A stretch of 64,000 bases of DNA, taken from NCBI RefSeq assembly GCF_900120405.1, contig NZ_LT635492.1, forward strand, positions 329,478 through 393,477, in the 5' to 3' direction. Below, in pieces: positions 26,021 to 35,200 of this stretch. Within the stretch, counting starts at the first letter, position 1; each line of letters begins with the position of its first letter. Position numbers and translations under genes: made by a program. The DNA is from Urinicoccus massiliensis. Lineage in GTDB: Bacteria; Bacillota; Clostridia; Tissierellales; Peptoniphilaceae. The notes below the pieces were generated by a model. That model had not been told where the DNA came from and did no database searches. It was given only the letters and a program-made list of their open reading frames with translations.

Positions 26021-26553
26021 TATAAGTCTCCTCCACTTTTTTCCATAATTTTTAATTTCAAGTTAACTTTCTCTGCCAGATAGGCAATATCCACATCTGT
26101 CGGATAGTCCTTGGTCAGGTCATAACGCATAAGACTGGCCTTGGTCAAGGGATGCTTCAGGGGTCTTTTAGCCTGCTTTTTTGCCTCCACTCTAGCCTGG
26201 TCTAAACCTCCCATGGTAATAAAGCTTCCAATACACCGTGCTCCATGATCTTCTACAGCCTGGATGGCATTGGTCCGGACCCTATATGCGTGGTCCGAAT
26301 CATCATAATAGGCCAAGGTCCCAAATACATAGACATCTTTACCCTTTAGCTTGTCCAAAATTTTTTCAACACTAGGGTCAATGGTGGCCTTATAGGCCCA
26401 AAAACCTAAGAAAATTGTATCGTAGGCCTCTATATTAGGCTTGTCTTTAATATCTTGGATATCTACGTCCCAGTCCTTTAAATTCTCGTAAAGGCCCCGG
26501 GCTAATTTTCTTGTTCTCCCTGTTCGACTTGAATATAAGACTAAACCTTTCAT
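26020..26553 (-). CDS. Flavodoxin-like protein (BilS-type fold)
   Basis: A 177-residue flavodoxin-fold protein. The FMN phosphate loop is LYSSRTGRTRKLA near residues 7-19, and FLGFWAYKATIDPSV and GTLAYYDDSDHAYRVR match the flavodoxin family common in anaerobes. The C-terminal tail (about 140-177) is basic and specific to this protein. It is the first gene of the operon with the HD protein and the two-component system. Its redox partner is unknown. Confidence 0.85.
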   Translation of the reverse strand: MKGLVLYSSRTGRTRKLARGLYENLKDWDVDIQDIKDKPNIEAYDTIFLGFWAYKATIDPSVEKILDKLKGKDVYVFGTLAYYDDSDHAYRVRTNAIQAVEDHGARCIGSFITMGGLDQARVEAKKQAKRPLKHPLTKASLMRYDLTKDYPTDVDIAYLAEKVNLKLKIMEKSGGDL

Positions 26554-26615
26554 CTCTCACCTCTTTTACTCAATAATACCACATAATTGATTCTTCTTAT
26601 AGGGAAGTCTTCAAT

Positions 26616-26644
26616 TTGTCAATCGATTTGTCATTTGCTATAAT
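26616..26644 (+). promoter_or_regulatory. Promoter of the M17 aminopeptidase gene
   Basis: TTGTCA, 17-bp spacer, TATAAT (26639-26644); predicted start near 26651, some 20 bases before the start codon. Confidence 0.7.
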
Positions 26645-26673
26645 AAATTTAACTTAAAGTTAAAGGAGGAGCT

Positions 26674-28122
26674 ATGAAATTTTTATTCGATGGCCAAGCT
26701 GCCATTCAAGTTTATTTAACCAGCAAGGATCACCCTTGTGACTCTTTTATTGAAAAACACTATTCAAACCAGGTATTTAAAGGAGATGTGGGAGAAATTT
26801 ACTCCTGCTTGGATCTGGAAAATCCTAAAATCTATTTAGGCCTTGGAGACTTAAGCAAGGCAAGCTACAACCAACTGAGAGATTCTTTGGCTGAACTAAG
26901 CAACTTTGCCAATAAACACAAGATTGAAGCCTTAAATATCGATCTTTTAAATGTAGATGGCCTATGTAGCCGCAGAACAGTTCATGCCTATGTCGAAGGT
27001 CTAAGAGCCGGAGAATATAAATTCGACCGTTACCTAAGTGAAAAGCACACCACCAGCCTAAAAGAAATCTACCTTAAAGTCCCTGAAAATAAAAAAATGA
27101 CTGTAGTGGAAGATGCCATTGACGAAGCCAATACCCTGGTTGATAAAATCTTTGTTACTAGAGACCTGGTAAACACTCCAGCTATGGATATGTATCCAAA
27201 AATCATTGCCCAAACAGCCAAGGACCTCTTAGAAAAAGATGGGGTTCAAGTCAGTATTTTAGGAAAAAAAGAAATTGAAGACTTGGGAATGACTGCCTTT
27301 TTATCTGTAGCTCGTGGTTCTGCCAAGGAACCCCAACTTCTAATCATGAACTACCAAGGAGATCCCTCTTCTAAAAAGACCATTGCCTATGTTGGTAAAG
27401 GTCTTGCCTATGACTCCGGTGGATACTGCATTAAAACCCCTGATGGCATGAAGACCATGCAATGTGATATGGGTGGATCTGCCACAGTTATCGGGGCTAT
27501 TTCTGCCATTGCAAAAAGAAAGTTAAAGGCCAATGTCGTAGGGGTTTGTGCCCTTTGCGAAAATATGATTTCTGGAGATGCCTATAAGACAGGAGATATT
27601 ATTGGATCCCTTCGAGGTCTTTCCATTGAAGTTGGCAACACCGATGCAGAAGGTCGTATTACTCTGGCTGATGCCTTGGCTTATGCTGTAGATACCTTCC
27701 ATCCAGAATTTGTTGTAGACTTAGCTACTTTAACCGGCGCTTGTATCGTAGCCCTAGGAGACCTTGCAGCTGGTGCAGTCACAAACTGTCCGGATACCAT
27801 GGCCTTGGTTAAAAGAGCCAGCGAAATTGCCGATGAACAAGTTTGGGAACTTCCCAACCTCCCGGGCTACCAAGAATATATTAAATCTGATGTAGCAGAT
27901 GTTTACAATACTGGTAAAATCAAAGGTGCCGGAACCATTACCGCTGGTCTCTTCTTAGAAAAATTCGTTGACCAAACTCCCTGGGTCCACTTGGACATTG
28001 CAGGAACTGCTTGGTTAGATCGGCCTGTTGGAGCCCTTCCCAAGGGAGCTACTGGATCTCATGTAAAAACTCTTTACCACCTAGCCAAAAGATTTTCTAA
28101 AACTAAGGAAGATGATGAATAA
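26674..28122 (+). CDS. pepA: Leucyl aminopeptidase, M17 family
   Basis: A 482-residue two-metal aminopeptidase of the cytoplasm, releasing N-terminal residues from peptides. The variable N-terminal domain (1-150) is followed by the catalytic domain: VGKGLAYDSGGYCIK with metal-binding Lys and Asp, MQCDMGGSATVIGA, and the family signature NTDAEGRITLADAL near 325. Length is normal. ATG follows AAAGGAGGAG. It is a single-gene unit with its own promoter and a terminator behind. Confidence 0.95.
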   Translation: MKFLFDGQAAIQVYLTSKDHPCDSFIEKHYSNQVFKGDVGEIYSCLDLENPKIYLGLGDLSKASYNQLRDSLAELSNFANKHKIEALNIDLLNVDGLCSRRTVHAYVEGLRAGEYKFDRYLSEKHTTSLKEIYLKVPENKKMTVVEDAIDEANTLVDKIFVTRDLVNTPAMDMYPKIIAQTAKDLLEKDGVQVSILGKKEIEDLGMTAFLSVARGSAKEPQLLIMNYQGDPSSKKTIAYVGKGLAYDSGGYCIKTPDGMKTMQCDMGGSATVIGAISAIAKRKLKANVVGVCALCENMISGDAYKTGDIIGSLRGLSIEVGNTDAEGRITLADALAYAVDTFHPEFVVDLATLTGACIVALGDLAAGAVTNCPDTMALVKRASEIADEQVWELPNLPGYQEYIKSDVADVYNTGKIKGAGTITAGLFLEKFVDQTPWVHLDIAGTAWLDRPVGALPKGATGSHVKTLYHLAKRFSKTKEDDE

Positions 28123-28162
28123 AATTTCCTAACATAAACAGATTTTATTTCTTTTGTAGATT

Positions 28163-28198
28163 TTAAAAAAGGAACTCTTAGATGAGTTCCTTTTTTCG
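28163..28198. terminator. Bidirectional terminator behind pepA
   Basis: AAAAAAGGAACTC / GAGTTCCTTTTTT with a 6-base loop; it serves pepA and the convergent small membrane protein gene. Confidence 0.88.
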
Positions 28199-28200
28199 TC

Positions 28201-28449
28201 TTATTTTATTTCTTCCCTTTCCAAAAGTCTGGCCAGGCCATAAAAAACAAGACCCGCCCCTAATAAAAGAAAAATATTAAAAATTAAATTAATAACGACT
28301 CCAACTACAACATTTTTTCCCAGCATACCTCCTTGCCCTGAAAAGACCATTTGATACTCTGGTTGGTAAAATTTTCCTATTAAAACTAAAATCGTCATAG
28401 GAATAGATAAATAAGCAAAAATTTTTAAGGTTTTCGATAGAACGTTCAT
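28201..28449 (-). CDS. Small membrane protein, unknown function
   Basis: An 82-residue protein with two hydrophobic segments (about 9-26 and 49-74) separated by a short loop (FYQPEYQMVFSGQGG) and ending with a charged tail (ARLLEREEIK). I do not recognise the family. The frame is open to an ATG eight codons further up, but the ATG at 28449 has GGAGGGG seven bases before it and is preferred. It follows the secreted-protein gene closely and ends at the terminator shared with pepA, so it is likely the last gene of a small operon. Confidence 0.65.
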   Translation of the reverse strand: MNVLSKTLKIFAYLSIPMTILVLIGKFYQPEYQMVFSGQGGMLGKNVVVGVVINLIFNIFLLLGAGLVFYGLARLLEREEIK

Positions 28450-28473
28450 TTTATCCCCTCCATACCTTAGCAA

Positions 28474-28929
28474 CTACCAGGAAATATAACTTACAAGCGT
28501 CAAGGGCTCCGTCTTGACTTTAAAATCCATGGGATAGGAAATAATATCTCCTCCCACTAAAAAACTCGGCTTGCTAATAATAAATTGACCTCTAGCTGAA
28601 AATCGCGCAGATTTTGGAGAGGTCCGATCAATGCTAAAACCACCATGTTGGAATTCTGATTGGCAATCAGAAATACTGACATAGGGAGACCCAAAATCTT
28701 TAACCTCTAAAATCTTTCCTGTATCCTTGCTGCGAAGGACCCTAGCTTCTGTTGTAACCCTAAAAGATACTTGCCCCATTTTACTAGAAATTTTTTCTAG
28801 CGGGCTTGATTTTGTAACATAGTCGGAATATTGATTTTGATCTTCCAATGAGGAAGCTTTAGCTAAACTTGTCCTTGCTAGAACAAGACAAAAACATAAA
28901 ATAAGTACACTTACTAAAATTTTTTTCAT
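28474..28929 (-). CDS. Secreted protein, unknown function
   Basis: A 151-residue protein with a clear signal peptide (MKKILVSVLILCFCLVL, cleavage probably after SLA near residue 23). The mature part has alternating beta-like stretches (VSFRVTTEARVLRS, ARFSARGQFIIS, MDFKVKTEPLTLVS) and a single cysteine. No family recognised. ATG follows AAGGAG. It lies 41 bp downstream of a 23-codon ORF and upstream of a small two-helix membrane protein, on the same strand. Confidence 0.7.
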   Translation of the reverse strand: MKKILVSVLILCFCLVLARTSLAKASSLEDQNQYSDYVTKSSPLEKISSKMGQVSFRVTTEARVLRSKDTGKILEVKDFGSPYVSISDCQSEFQHGGFSIDRTSPKSARFSARGQFIISKPSFLVGGDIISYPMDFKVKTEPLTLVSYISW

Positions 28930-28970
28930 TTTATATTCTCCTTCTAGGAGCTTTATTTAACGTTTCCAAG

Positions 28971-29042
28971 TCAATATTCTTTTAAAAAAATATTCTTGTC
29001 CCCATTTTTATACCTGGCAGGATAAAATATTGTACTCTTCAT
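28971..29042 (-). CDS. Possible 23-residue peptide ORF
   Basis: An ORF too short for usual gene calling. It has ATG five bases after a perfect GGAGG (29048-29052), 23 codons, and TGA. The peptide begins MKSTIFYPARYK and ends IFLKEY: basic, with no leader and no cysteine. A promoter-like pair lies about 30 bases upstream and a secreted-protein gene about 40 bases downstream. It could be a short peptide, a leader that couples translation, or chance; there is no homology evidence. Confidence 0.4.
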   Translation of the reverse strand: MKSTIFYPARYKNGDKNIFLKEY

Positions 29043-29077
29043 ATTCGCCTCCACATATTCATCTCTTTATATTTCTA

Positions 29078-29106
29078 TTTATAGTTACCCATATATATGT
29101 GTTAAA
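29078..29106 (-). promoter_or_regulatory. Probable promoter of the small peptide/secreted protein cassette
   Basis: On the minus strand TTTAAC, 17-bp spacer, TATAAA; predicted start near 29071, about 20 bases before the small ORF's ribosome site. The remaining bases of this AT-rich gap show nothing else except the terminator near 29160. Confidence 0.45.
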
Positions 29107-29156
29107 TAAAATATTTTTTAGGCAGAACCCTTATTTTTTACTCACTATACATAGTA

Positions 29157-29195
29157 AAAGGCCCTATTCTTGACTTGTTAGGAATAGGGGCTTTT
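29157..29195 (-). terminator. Terminator of the T-box-controlled ABC transporter operon
   Basis: Minus strand GCCCCTATTC / GAATAGGGC stem followed by CTTTTAC, a few bases after the ATPase stop codon. Confidence 0.75.
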
Positions 29196-29202
29196 AGTAT
29201 TT

Positions 29203-29973
29203 TTAGGCTGTTTTTAAGGATTGGTTGATGGTTTCATAATAGAGCTCTTCCAATTCTACTTCTGTCAAACCCTGGGTCTTTAGGTCAAACATAAGCTGGC
29301 CATGGTTCAGCATAATAACCCGGTCTGCAAACTGGACTGCATTTCTTAAGCTATGGGTGATCATTAGGGTCATCATCTTTTCTCTTTCTATGAGCTCCAC
29401 TGTCTTTTCCATAATGACTTGACTCGTTTTAGGGTCTAGGGCTGCAGTATGTTCATCAAGAAGTAGGAGGTCTGGCTTCACAAGGGTTGCCATGAGAAGG
29501 GATAGGCTTTGTCTTTGACCCCCAGACAGGTATTTCACCTTGGTGTTTAATTTATTTTCCAAGCCTAGATTTAGGGTCTTTAGCTCTTCAATAACAACTT
29601 CCTTGTCCTGATTTTTTAAGAGGGATTTTAGGGTAAATTTTTGTCCTTTTTTCCTGGCAATGGTCATGTTTTCTAAGACCGTTAAGTTGGGACTGACTCC
29701 CTTGCTGGGATCTTGCATGACCTTACCGATATAGCGGGCCCTATTTTCTTCGTTTAAGTCGCTTAAATTTACATTTTCCAATTGGATGCTCCCTTGGTCC
29801 TCTTGAATTTTTCCAGAAATCAGGTTAAACAAGGTAGACTTTCCACATCCATTGGGTCCCAAGATTGCTGTACATTCTTCTCCCCTTATGTCCAGGGAAA
29901 ATTCATTGAACACTTGATTTTCTTCTTCGGTTCCAGGATAGAAGGTTTTGGATAAGCGGTTGATTTTTAACAT
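29203..29973 (-). CDS. ABC transporter ATP-binding protein
   Basis: A 256-residue ATPase. Walker A is GPNGCGKST near residue 39, the Q-loop is VMQDPSKGVSPN, the signature is YLSGGQRQSL near 149, and Walker B is LLLLDEHTAALD followed by MITHS. The variant DEHTAALDPK is typical of the transporter family that includes streptococcal TrpX-Y-Z and related uptake systems. The gene overlaps the permease gene by seven bases. By operon and T-box context it should energise phenylalanine (or aromatic amino acid) uptake. Confidence 0.93.
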   Translation of the reverse strand: MLKINRLSKTFYPGTEEENQVFNEFSLDIRGEECTAILGPNGCGKSTLFNLISGKIQEDQGSIQLENVNLSDLNEENRARYIGKVMQDPSKGVSPNLTVLENMTIARKKGQKFTLKSLLKNQDKEVVIEELKTLNLGLENKLNTKVKYLSGGQRQSLSLLMATLVKPDLLLLDEHTAALDPKTSQVIMEKTVELIEREKMMTLMITHSLRNAVQFADRVIMLNHGQLMFDLKTQGLTEVELEELYYETINQSLKTA

Positions 29974-30830
29974 ACTTTGACTCCTTTTTTTAAGACCTGC
30001 TTGCTAAGATTATTATAAGCAATAAAGACAATAACCAAGAGGCCCGTAACGGCCTTTAAATCATCTGGAGCTAGCCCAATATAAAGGGCTAGACCATAAA
30101 TAATTCGGTAGACAATGGCTCCTAAAATACACCGGCTAGTTCCACGGATGGGAAGCCTTTGAAAACTGGTTTCTCCAATAATCAAGCTGGCAAGAGCTGT
30201 AACAATCATGGATTGTCCCATGGAAATATCTACATAACCTTGGTATTGAGCTGCCAAACATCCAGCCAGAGCTGCCAGGCCATTGGATAAAACGAGGCCC
30301 AGGCAGTAGAACTTATCTGGCTTTTGACCCAAGGACTTCACCAGGTCCTCATTGTCCCCTGTCACCAAGAGTAAATAACCCTTTTCTGTTTTGAAAAACC
30401 AATCCAGGGCCACTTTAATGATTAAGGCAATCAAGGCTAGAGAGATTAATTTACCCCAAGTACCACTAAAAAAGTTAAACATGGAAGGGGCATCCATTAG
30501 GGGAACATTGCTTTGTCCTGTTAGTCTTAAGTTCACCGTATAGAGGATGGTCATGGTTAAAATTCCTGCCAGGATTGGTGCGATTTTTACTTTTTTATAG
30601 AGAAAGTAGGTAAAATAACCGGCCAAACAACCTGCAACAAATGAGAGCACCATGGATACTGGAGGCAAAAAAACATGGGCAAACTTTGCAAAGACAAAGG
30701 CTCCTAGGGGAAAGGTCCCTTCAACAGACAAGTCTGCGATATCCAATATTCTAAACGTCAACATAACTCCTATAGCTAAAAGGGAAAAGATAAACCCTTG
30801 CTCTATGGAGATTAAAATCATTGCTCCCAT
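29967..30830 (-). CDS. ABC transporter permease (LivH-like)
   Basis: A 287-residue permease with about eight hydrophobic segments. The motifs LTFRILDIADLSVEGTFPLGA (shown in part: ILDIADLSVEGTFPLGA) and LGLVLSNGLAALAGCLAAQYQG are typical of the branched-chain-permease superfamily branch that pairs with TrpX-like binding proteins. ATG six bases after GGAG. Overlaps the ATPase gene by seven bases; lies 27 bp behind the binding-protein gene. Confidence 0.92.
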   Translation of the reverse strand: MGAMILISIEQGFIFSLLAIGVMLTFRILDIADLSVEGTFPLGAFVFAKFAHVFLPPVSMVLSFVAGCLAGYFTYFLYKKVKIAPILAGILTMTILYTVNLRLTGQSNVPLMDAPSMFNFFSGTWGKLISLALIALIIKVALDWFFKTEKGYLLLVTGDNEDLVKSLGQKPDKFYCLGLVLSNGLAALAGCLAAQYQGYVDISMGQSMIVTALASLIIGETSFQRLPIRGTSRCILGAIVYRIIYGLALYIGLAPDDLKAVTGLLVIVFIAYNNLSKQVLKKGVKVC

Positions 30831-30857
30831 TTTTTACTCCTTTTAATCCGCTAATTC

Positions 30858-31841
30858 TTATTCGTTAATGACGACCACATTGTCCCCTTGGGGATATTGG
30901 TCTTTAGACAGTTTTAACATGCTTGCTGTTTTTTCATTAAAGACTGTGTGCATACTTGCCGGCTTTTCGATGGGCAAGTCTTCAATTTTAGATCCTTGCA
31001 ATAGCTTGTCCACCAAGTCTGCTGCTTGCTTTCCACTTTCCAAATAGTCAACTCCTGAGGCCATTAAAAGGCCCTTTTTAGCCTGACCTTCTTCTGAAGA
31101 AAAGCTGGGCAATTGACTTTCGTTTAATGACTTAACCAAGAGGGGGACACCAGAGGCAACATAGTTGTCTGACAAAGCAAAGTAGCCATCAATTTTTTTA
31201 GACAAGATGGTCATGGCTTGTGGGATGTCGTTGATGTTGTTAATCCCCATGGCCTCTAGTTTTAAGTTCTTGCTGGCACAAGCTTTTTCTAGTCGTTCTA
31301 CTTGGACCCTGGAATTTTGTTCCCCAGTATTATAGAGGGTCCCTATGGTTTTTATGTTGGGGAACAATTTGATGTACTGGTCAATTTGTTGGCCAGGGTC
31401 TACCTCATCGGTGACTCCTGTGCATTTCCCTTCCAATCCAGCCCCCTTTGGATCTGTTACTGCCGCAAAGACCAGGGGAATGTCCCCCTTAGTGGTCAAG
31501 GCCCCTTGGGCAGCAGGTGTGGCAATGGCCAAGATAACATCTACCTTTTCTTGGACCATTTTTTGCGTGATTTGTGGAATATTTCCAGCTTCTCCTTGGG
31601 CATTTTGGACGATAATTTCTGCCCCTGGATACTTGCTTTTAATTTCCTTTTCAAAGCCTTCTCTTACTGCATCCAGACTAATTTGATCAATAAATTGGAT
31701 GATACCAATTTTAGGAGAAGTTCCCTCTTGACTCATTTTCGTATTTTCTTGAGCTGCTTCTTCTTTCTTGTCATTGGTCGGTGCTTGTTGGCAGGCGACT
31801 AGGGCCAAGACCAAGCACAGGGTTAAAATAATTCTTTTCAT
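30858..31841 (-). CDS. ABC transporter substrate-binding lipoprotein, TrpX-like
   Basis: A 327-residue lipoprotein. The signal sequence ends in the lipobox LVAC (Cys17). The mature protein is of the ABC_sub_bind (PF04392) type: IGIIQFIDQISLDAVREGFE, ATPAAQGALTTKGDIPLVFAAVTDP, IGTLYNTGEQNSRVQVERLE (each shown in shortened reading). The frame is open to an ATG at 31874, but that ATG lies inside the T-box terminator hairpin; ATG 31841 has AAAGGAG and starts the signal peptide. The Phe-type T-box upstream makes phenylalanine the predicted ligand; family membership alone would suggest tryptophan. Confidence 0.9.
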   Translation of the reverse strand: MKRIILTLCLVLALVACQQAPTNDKKEEAAQENTKMSQEGTSPKIGIIQFIDQISLDAVREGFEKEIKSKYPGAEIIVQNAQGEAGNIPQITQKMVQEKVDVILAIATPAAQGALTTKGDIPLVFAAVTDPKGAGLEGKCTGVTDEVDPGQQIDQYIKLFPNIKTIGTLYNTGEQNSRVQVERLEKACASKNLKLEAMGINNINDIPQAMTILSKKIDGYFALSDNYVASGVPLLVKSLNESQLPSFSSEEGQAKKGLLMASGVDYLESGKQAADLVDKLLQGSKIEDLPIEKPASMHTVFNEKTASMLKLSKDQYPQGDNVVVINE

Positions 31842-31854
31842 CTTTTCTCCTTTC

Positions 31855-32108
31855 AAAATAAAAAAATCTTTCATCCAATAGGACGAAAGATTCGCGGTAC
31901 CACCTAAATTATAGTATAATTACTATCTCTTATCAGGATCAAATTAATCCATAGCCTAAGATAACGGTGGCTTCCGAAATTGTCTACATTTTCAACAACC
32001 CTACTCCAGAGTGAATATTACATACCTTATTTCTTCCTGGCTTTCACCACATCCAGGTCTCTGTAAAGAACATCCAGTATCTTTCTCTCCATCGAAGTAT
32101 TTAAGTAT
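31855..32108 (-). promoter_or_regulatory. T-box leader, specifier UUC (Phe)
   Basis: On the minus strand a complete tRNA-sensing leader. Stem I has AGAGA and the distal loop CCTGGATGTGGTGAAAGCC; the specifier bulge reads TTC followed by A (32013-32015), placed as GGC-A is in glyQS. The T-box itself is AGGTGGTACCGCG (31893-31905), and a terminator (31865-31872 / 31885-31892 plus T-run) lies directly behind. The bulge base pairing with the tRNA discriminator is T, requiring A73, which tRNA-Phe has; bacterial tRNA-Trp has G73. Uncharged tRNA-Phe would therefore switch the ABC transporter on. Confidence 0.9.
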
Positions 32109-32114
32109 ATGGAT

Positions 32115-32143
32115 ATATTACACTAGTTCCTGAATAAGTGCAA
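32115..32143 (-). promoter_or_regulatory. Promoter of the T-box transcript
   Basis: On the minus strand TTGCAC, 17-bp spacer, TAATAT; predicted start near 32108, just before Stem I. Confidence 0.55.
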
Positions 32144-32205
32144 GAACTTTTTTTCAAAAAATTTCATTTCTCCCAAAGAAGATTCTCAAAACAGTTTTAA
32201 CTAAA

Positions 32206-32236
32206 AGAAAGATGCCCTTGTGGGCACCCTTCTTTT
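32206..32236 (-). terminator. Terminator of nifJ
   Basis: Minus strand GGTGCCC / GGGCATC stem (one G-T pair), 4-base loop, then TTTCTTTT; starts right behind the nifJ stop codon. Confidence 0.75.
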
Positions 32237-32241
32237 TTTAC

Positions 32242-35200
32242 TTATTCATTGTCATAATTTTCTGACAGTCTCTTATAGTGTTCATATCGGTCTTTAGCTT
32301 GCTCTTCTGCCATACCAAAGAGGTTTTCTGCTCTTTCTGGGAAGAGTTTTTTCAAGGAAGTATAGCGAACTTCTCCATCCAGGAATTCCCGATAGGGTCT
32401 GGAAGGTTCTTTAGAATCTAGGATAAATGGATTCTTGCCTTCTTTCTTCAGGCTTGGGTTGTAGCGATAGAGGTTCCAATATCCTGTTTCAACAGCCTTC
32501 TTTTCTTCTTCAATAGAAGTTCCCATTCCTGTCCGGATTCCATGGTTGATACATGGAGCATAGGCAATGATTAGGGATGGCCCTGGATAGGCTTCTGCTT
32601 CCTTAATGGCCTTAAGGGCTTGGTTTTTATCTGCACCCATGGCAATGGAAGCTACATAAATATATCCATAGCTGGTCATCATTAAGCCTAAGTCTTTTTT
32701 CTTAGTGGTCTTTCCGGCAGCTGCAAATTGAGCTACAGCTCCTGTTGGGGTTGCCTTAGAAGATTGACCTCCTGTATTGGAATACACTTCTGTATCTACA
32801 ACAAAGATGTTAATATCTTCTCCTGAAGCCAAAACATGGTCTACCCCGCCAAAGCCAATATCATAGGCCCAGCCGTCACCACCAATAATCCATTGGCTTC
32901 TCTTGATAAAGTAGTCCTTAAGGCCCTTCAGTTCTTCTAATTCTTTTTGGCAATGACCACCATAGGATTGGTCCAAGAGAGGAAGAATTTTAGCTGTAGC
33001 AGCCTTGGATTCTTTGTAGTCATCCTTACCTTGGATCCATTGGCCTAGAGCATCTGAAAGTTCTTGGTCCACCTTGGCTTCAATCACTTCTTCTGCCAAG
33101 AGTTTGATTCGGTCTCTGACTTGGTTGGAACCAACCTTCATTCCATAGCCATATTCTGCATTATCTTCAAATAGGGAGTTGGCCCAAGAGGGTCCATTTC
33201 CACATGCATCTGTGCAATAGGGCATACTTGGAGCAGATCCACCCCAGATAGAGGTACATCCTGTTGCATTGGCGATCATCATGTGGTCTCCAAAGAGTTG
33301 AGTAATTAATTTAATATAGGGAGTTTCTCCACAACCAGCACATGCTCCTGAGAATTCCAGGTGAGGCATGAAGAATTGTGAGTTTTTAACATTATTTGCT
33401 TCGAATTGGTCTTGTTTAGAGGCCACTTCGTCAGAAGCATAATCCCAGTTGACACTTTGTTCTTCAAATTCTGATTCAAAAGGAACCATAAGCAAAGCTT
33501 TTTCCTTAGCAGGGCAAACTTGGGCACAGTTTCCACATCCCGTACAGTCTAGGGGAGAGATTTGAATTCTAAAGTCTAGTCCTTCTGTTCCCTTGCCTCT
33601 AGCCGGAATTGTTTCAAACCCTTCCGGTGCCTTCTTGGCCTCTTCTTCATTTAACAAGAAGGGACGAATAACAGCATGGGGGCAGACATAAGAACATTGG
33701 TTACATTGGATACACTTATCCTTTTGCCATTGGGGAACATTAACGGCAATACCACGCTTTTCAAAGCGACTGGTTCCATTGGGGAAGGTCCCATCTTCAC
33801 GGCCTACAAAAGCAGATACAGGCAGGTCGTTTCCTTCTTGCCGGGTCATTGGAATGACAATGTCATTGATAAAGTCTGGAGCTCCTGGAATTGTATAATC
33901 TTCTGGCTCATCTGCTGTCTTCCAGCTTTCCGGTACTTCAATTTTAACAATGGCATCCATACCTCGATCGACAGCCTTATTGTTCATTGCAACAATATCG
34001 TCGCCCTTGTGACCATAGTCCTTCACAATGGCTTCTTTTAGTTTTTCCCGAGCTTCTTCAATGGGAAGAACTCCGGAAAGTTTAAAGAAGGCTGCCTGCA
34101 TAACCATATTGGTCCGGCCACCTAGGCCTACTTCTGCTGCAATTTTAGTTGCATTGATGGTATAAAATTCAATATCATTTTGAGCAATGGCTCTTTTTAA
34201 AGAAGATGGCAGGTGGTTCCCCAATTCTTCCTCGGTCCAGATGGTATTTAATAGGAACTTACCACCCTTTTTAATCCCTCTTAGAAGGTCATATTGGTGG
34301 ACATAGGATTGCTTAGAACAGGAAATAAAGTTGGCTTCAGTAATTAAATAGGTTGAAGTTATCTTCTTATGTCCAAATCTCAAGTGACTCATGGTGACGC
34401 CACCAGATTTTTTTGAATCGTAGTCAAAATAACCTTGAGCGTACATGTCAGTTCCATCACCGATAATTTTAATGGCACTCTTGTTGGCCCCAACAGTTCC
34501 GTCTGACCCAAATCCCCAGAATTTACAAGCAATGGTTCCTTCGGGTTCTGTGTGGACAATTTCATCCAAGGGCAGGGACAAATGAGTTACATCATCTTCA
34601 ATGCCGATGGTAAAGTTGTGGCTGGGTTGGTCTTGGTCCAGGTGTTTGTAAACAGCTAGGATTTGTGATGGAGTCGTATCTTTTGAACCCAGGCCGTAGC
34701 GACCACCAATAATAAGAGGTCTATCTTCGAGATCATAATAAATATCTCTTACGTCCAAGTATAGGGGTTCTCCCATGGCTCCTTTTTCTTTTGTCCGATC
34801 CAAGACAGCAATTTTTTCAACTGTCTTTGGCATATTTTCTAGGAAAACTTCTCTGCTAAAGGGTCGATAGAGGTGGACTTTTAAGAGACCTACCTTTTCT
34901 CCCTTTTTATTTAAGTAGTCAACAACTTCTTCAATGGTTTCAGTGACAGATCCCATGGCAACAATGACCTTTTTGGCATCTTCTGCCCCATAGTAGTTAA
35001 AGAGGTCATAATGGCGACCTGTCAAATCACTTATCTTCTTCATGTAGTCTCTAGTAATACCTACAATGTCTGTGTAGAAGTGGTTTGAGGCTTCCATGGA
35101 TTGGAAATAGATGTCAGGATTTTGTGCTGTCCCACGAATCTTTGGATTTGAAGGACTTAAGGCCCTTTGCTTGAAGGCAAGAATCGCTTCATGATCCACT

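Noticed and set aside
31302-31802. 166-codon and 113-codon plus-strand ORFs opposite the binding-protein gene
   Set aside because: Both are mirror frames of a clear lipoprotein gene; no promoter or ribosome site.
30858-31841. Tryptophan as the ligand of the TrpX-like transporter
   Set aside because: The T-box specifier reads UUC and its bulge base needs A73; both favour tRNA-Phe and disagree with tRNA-Trp.
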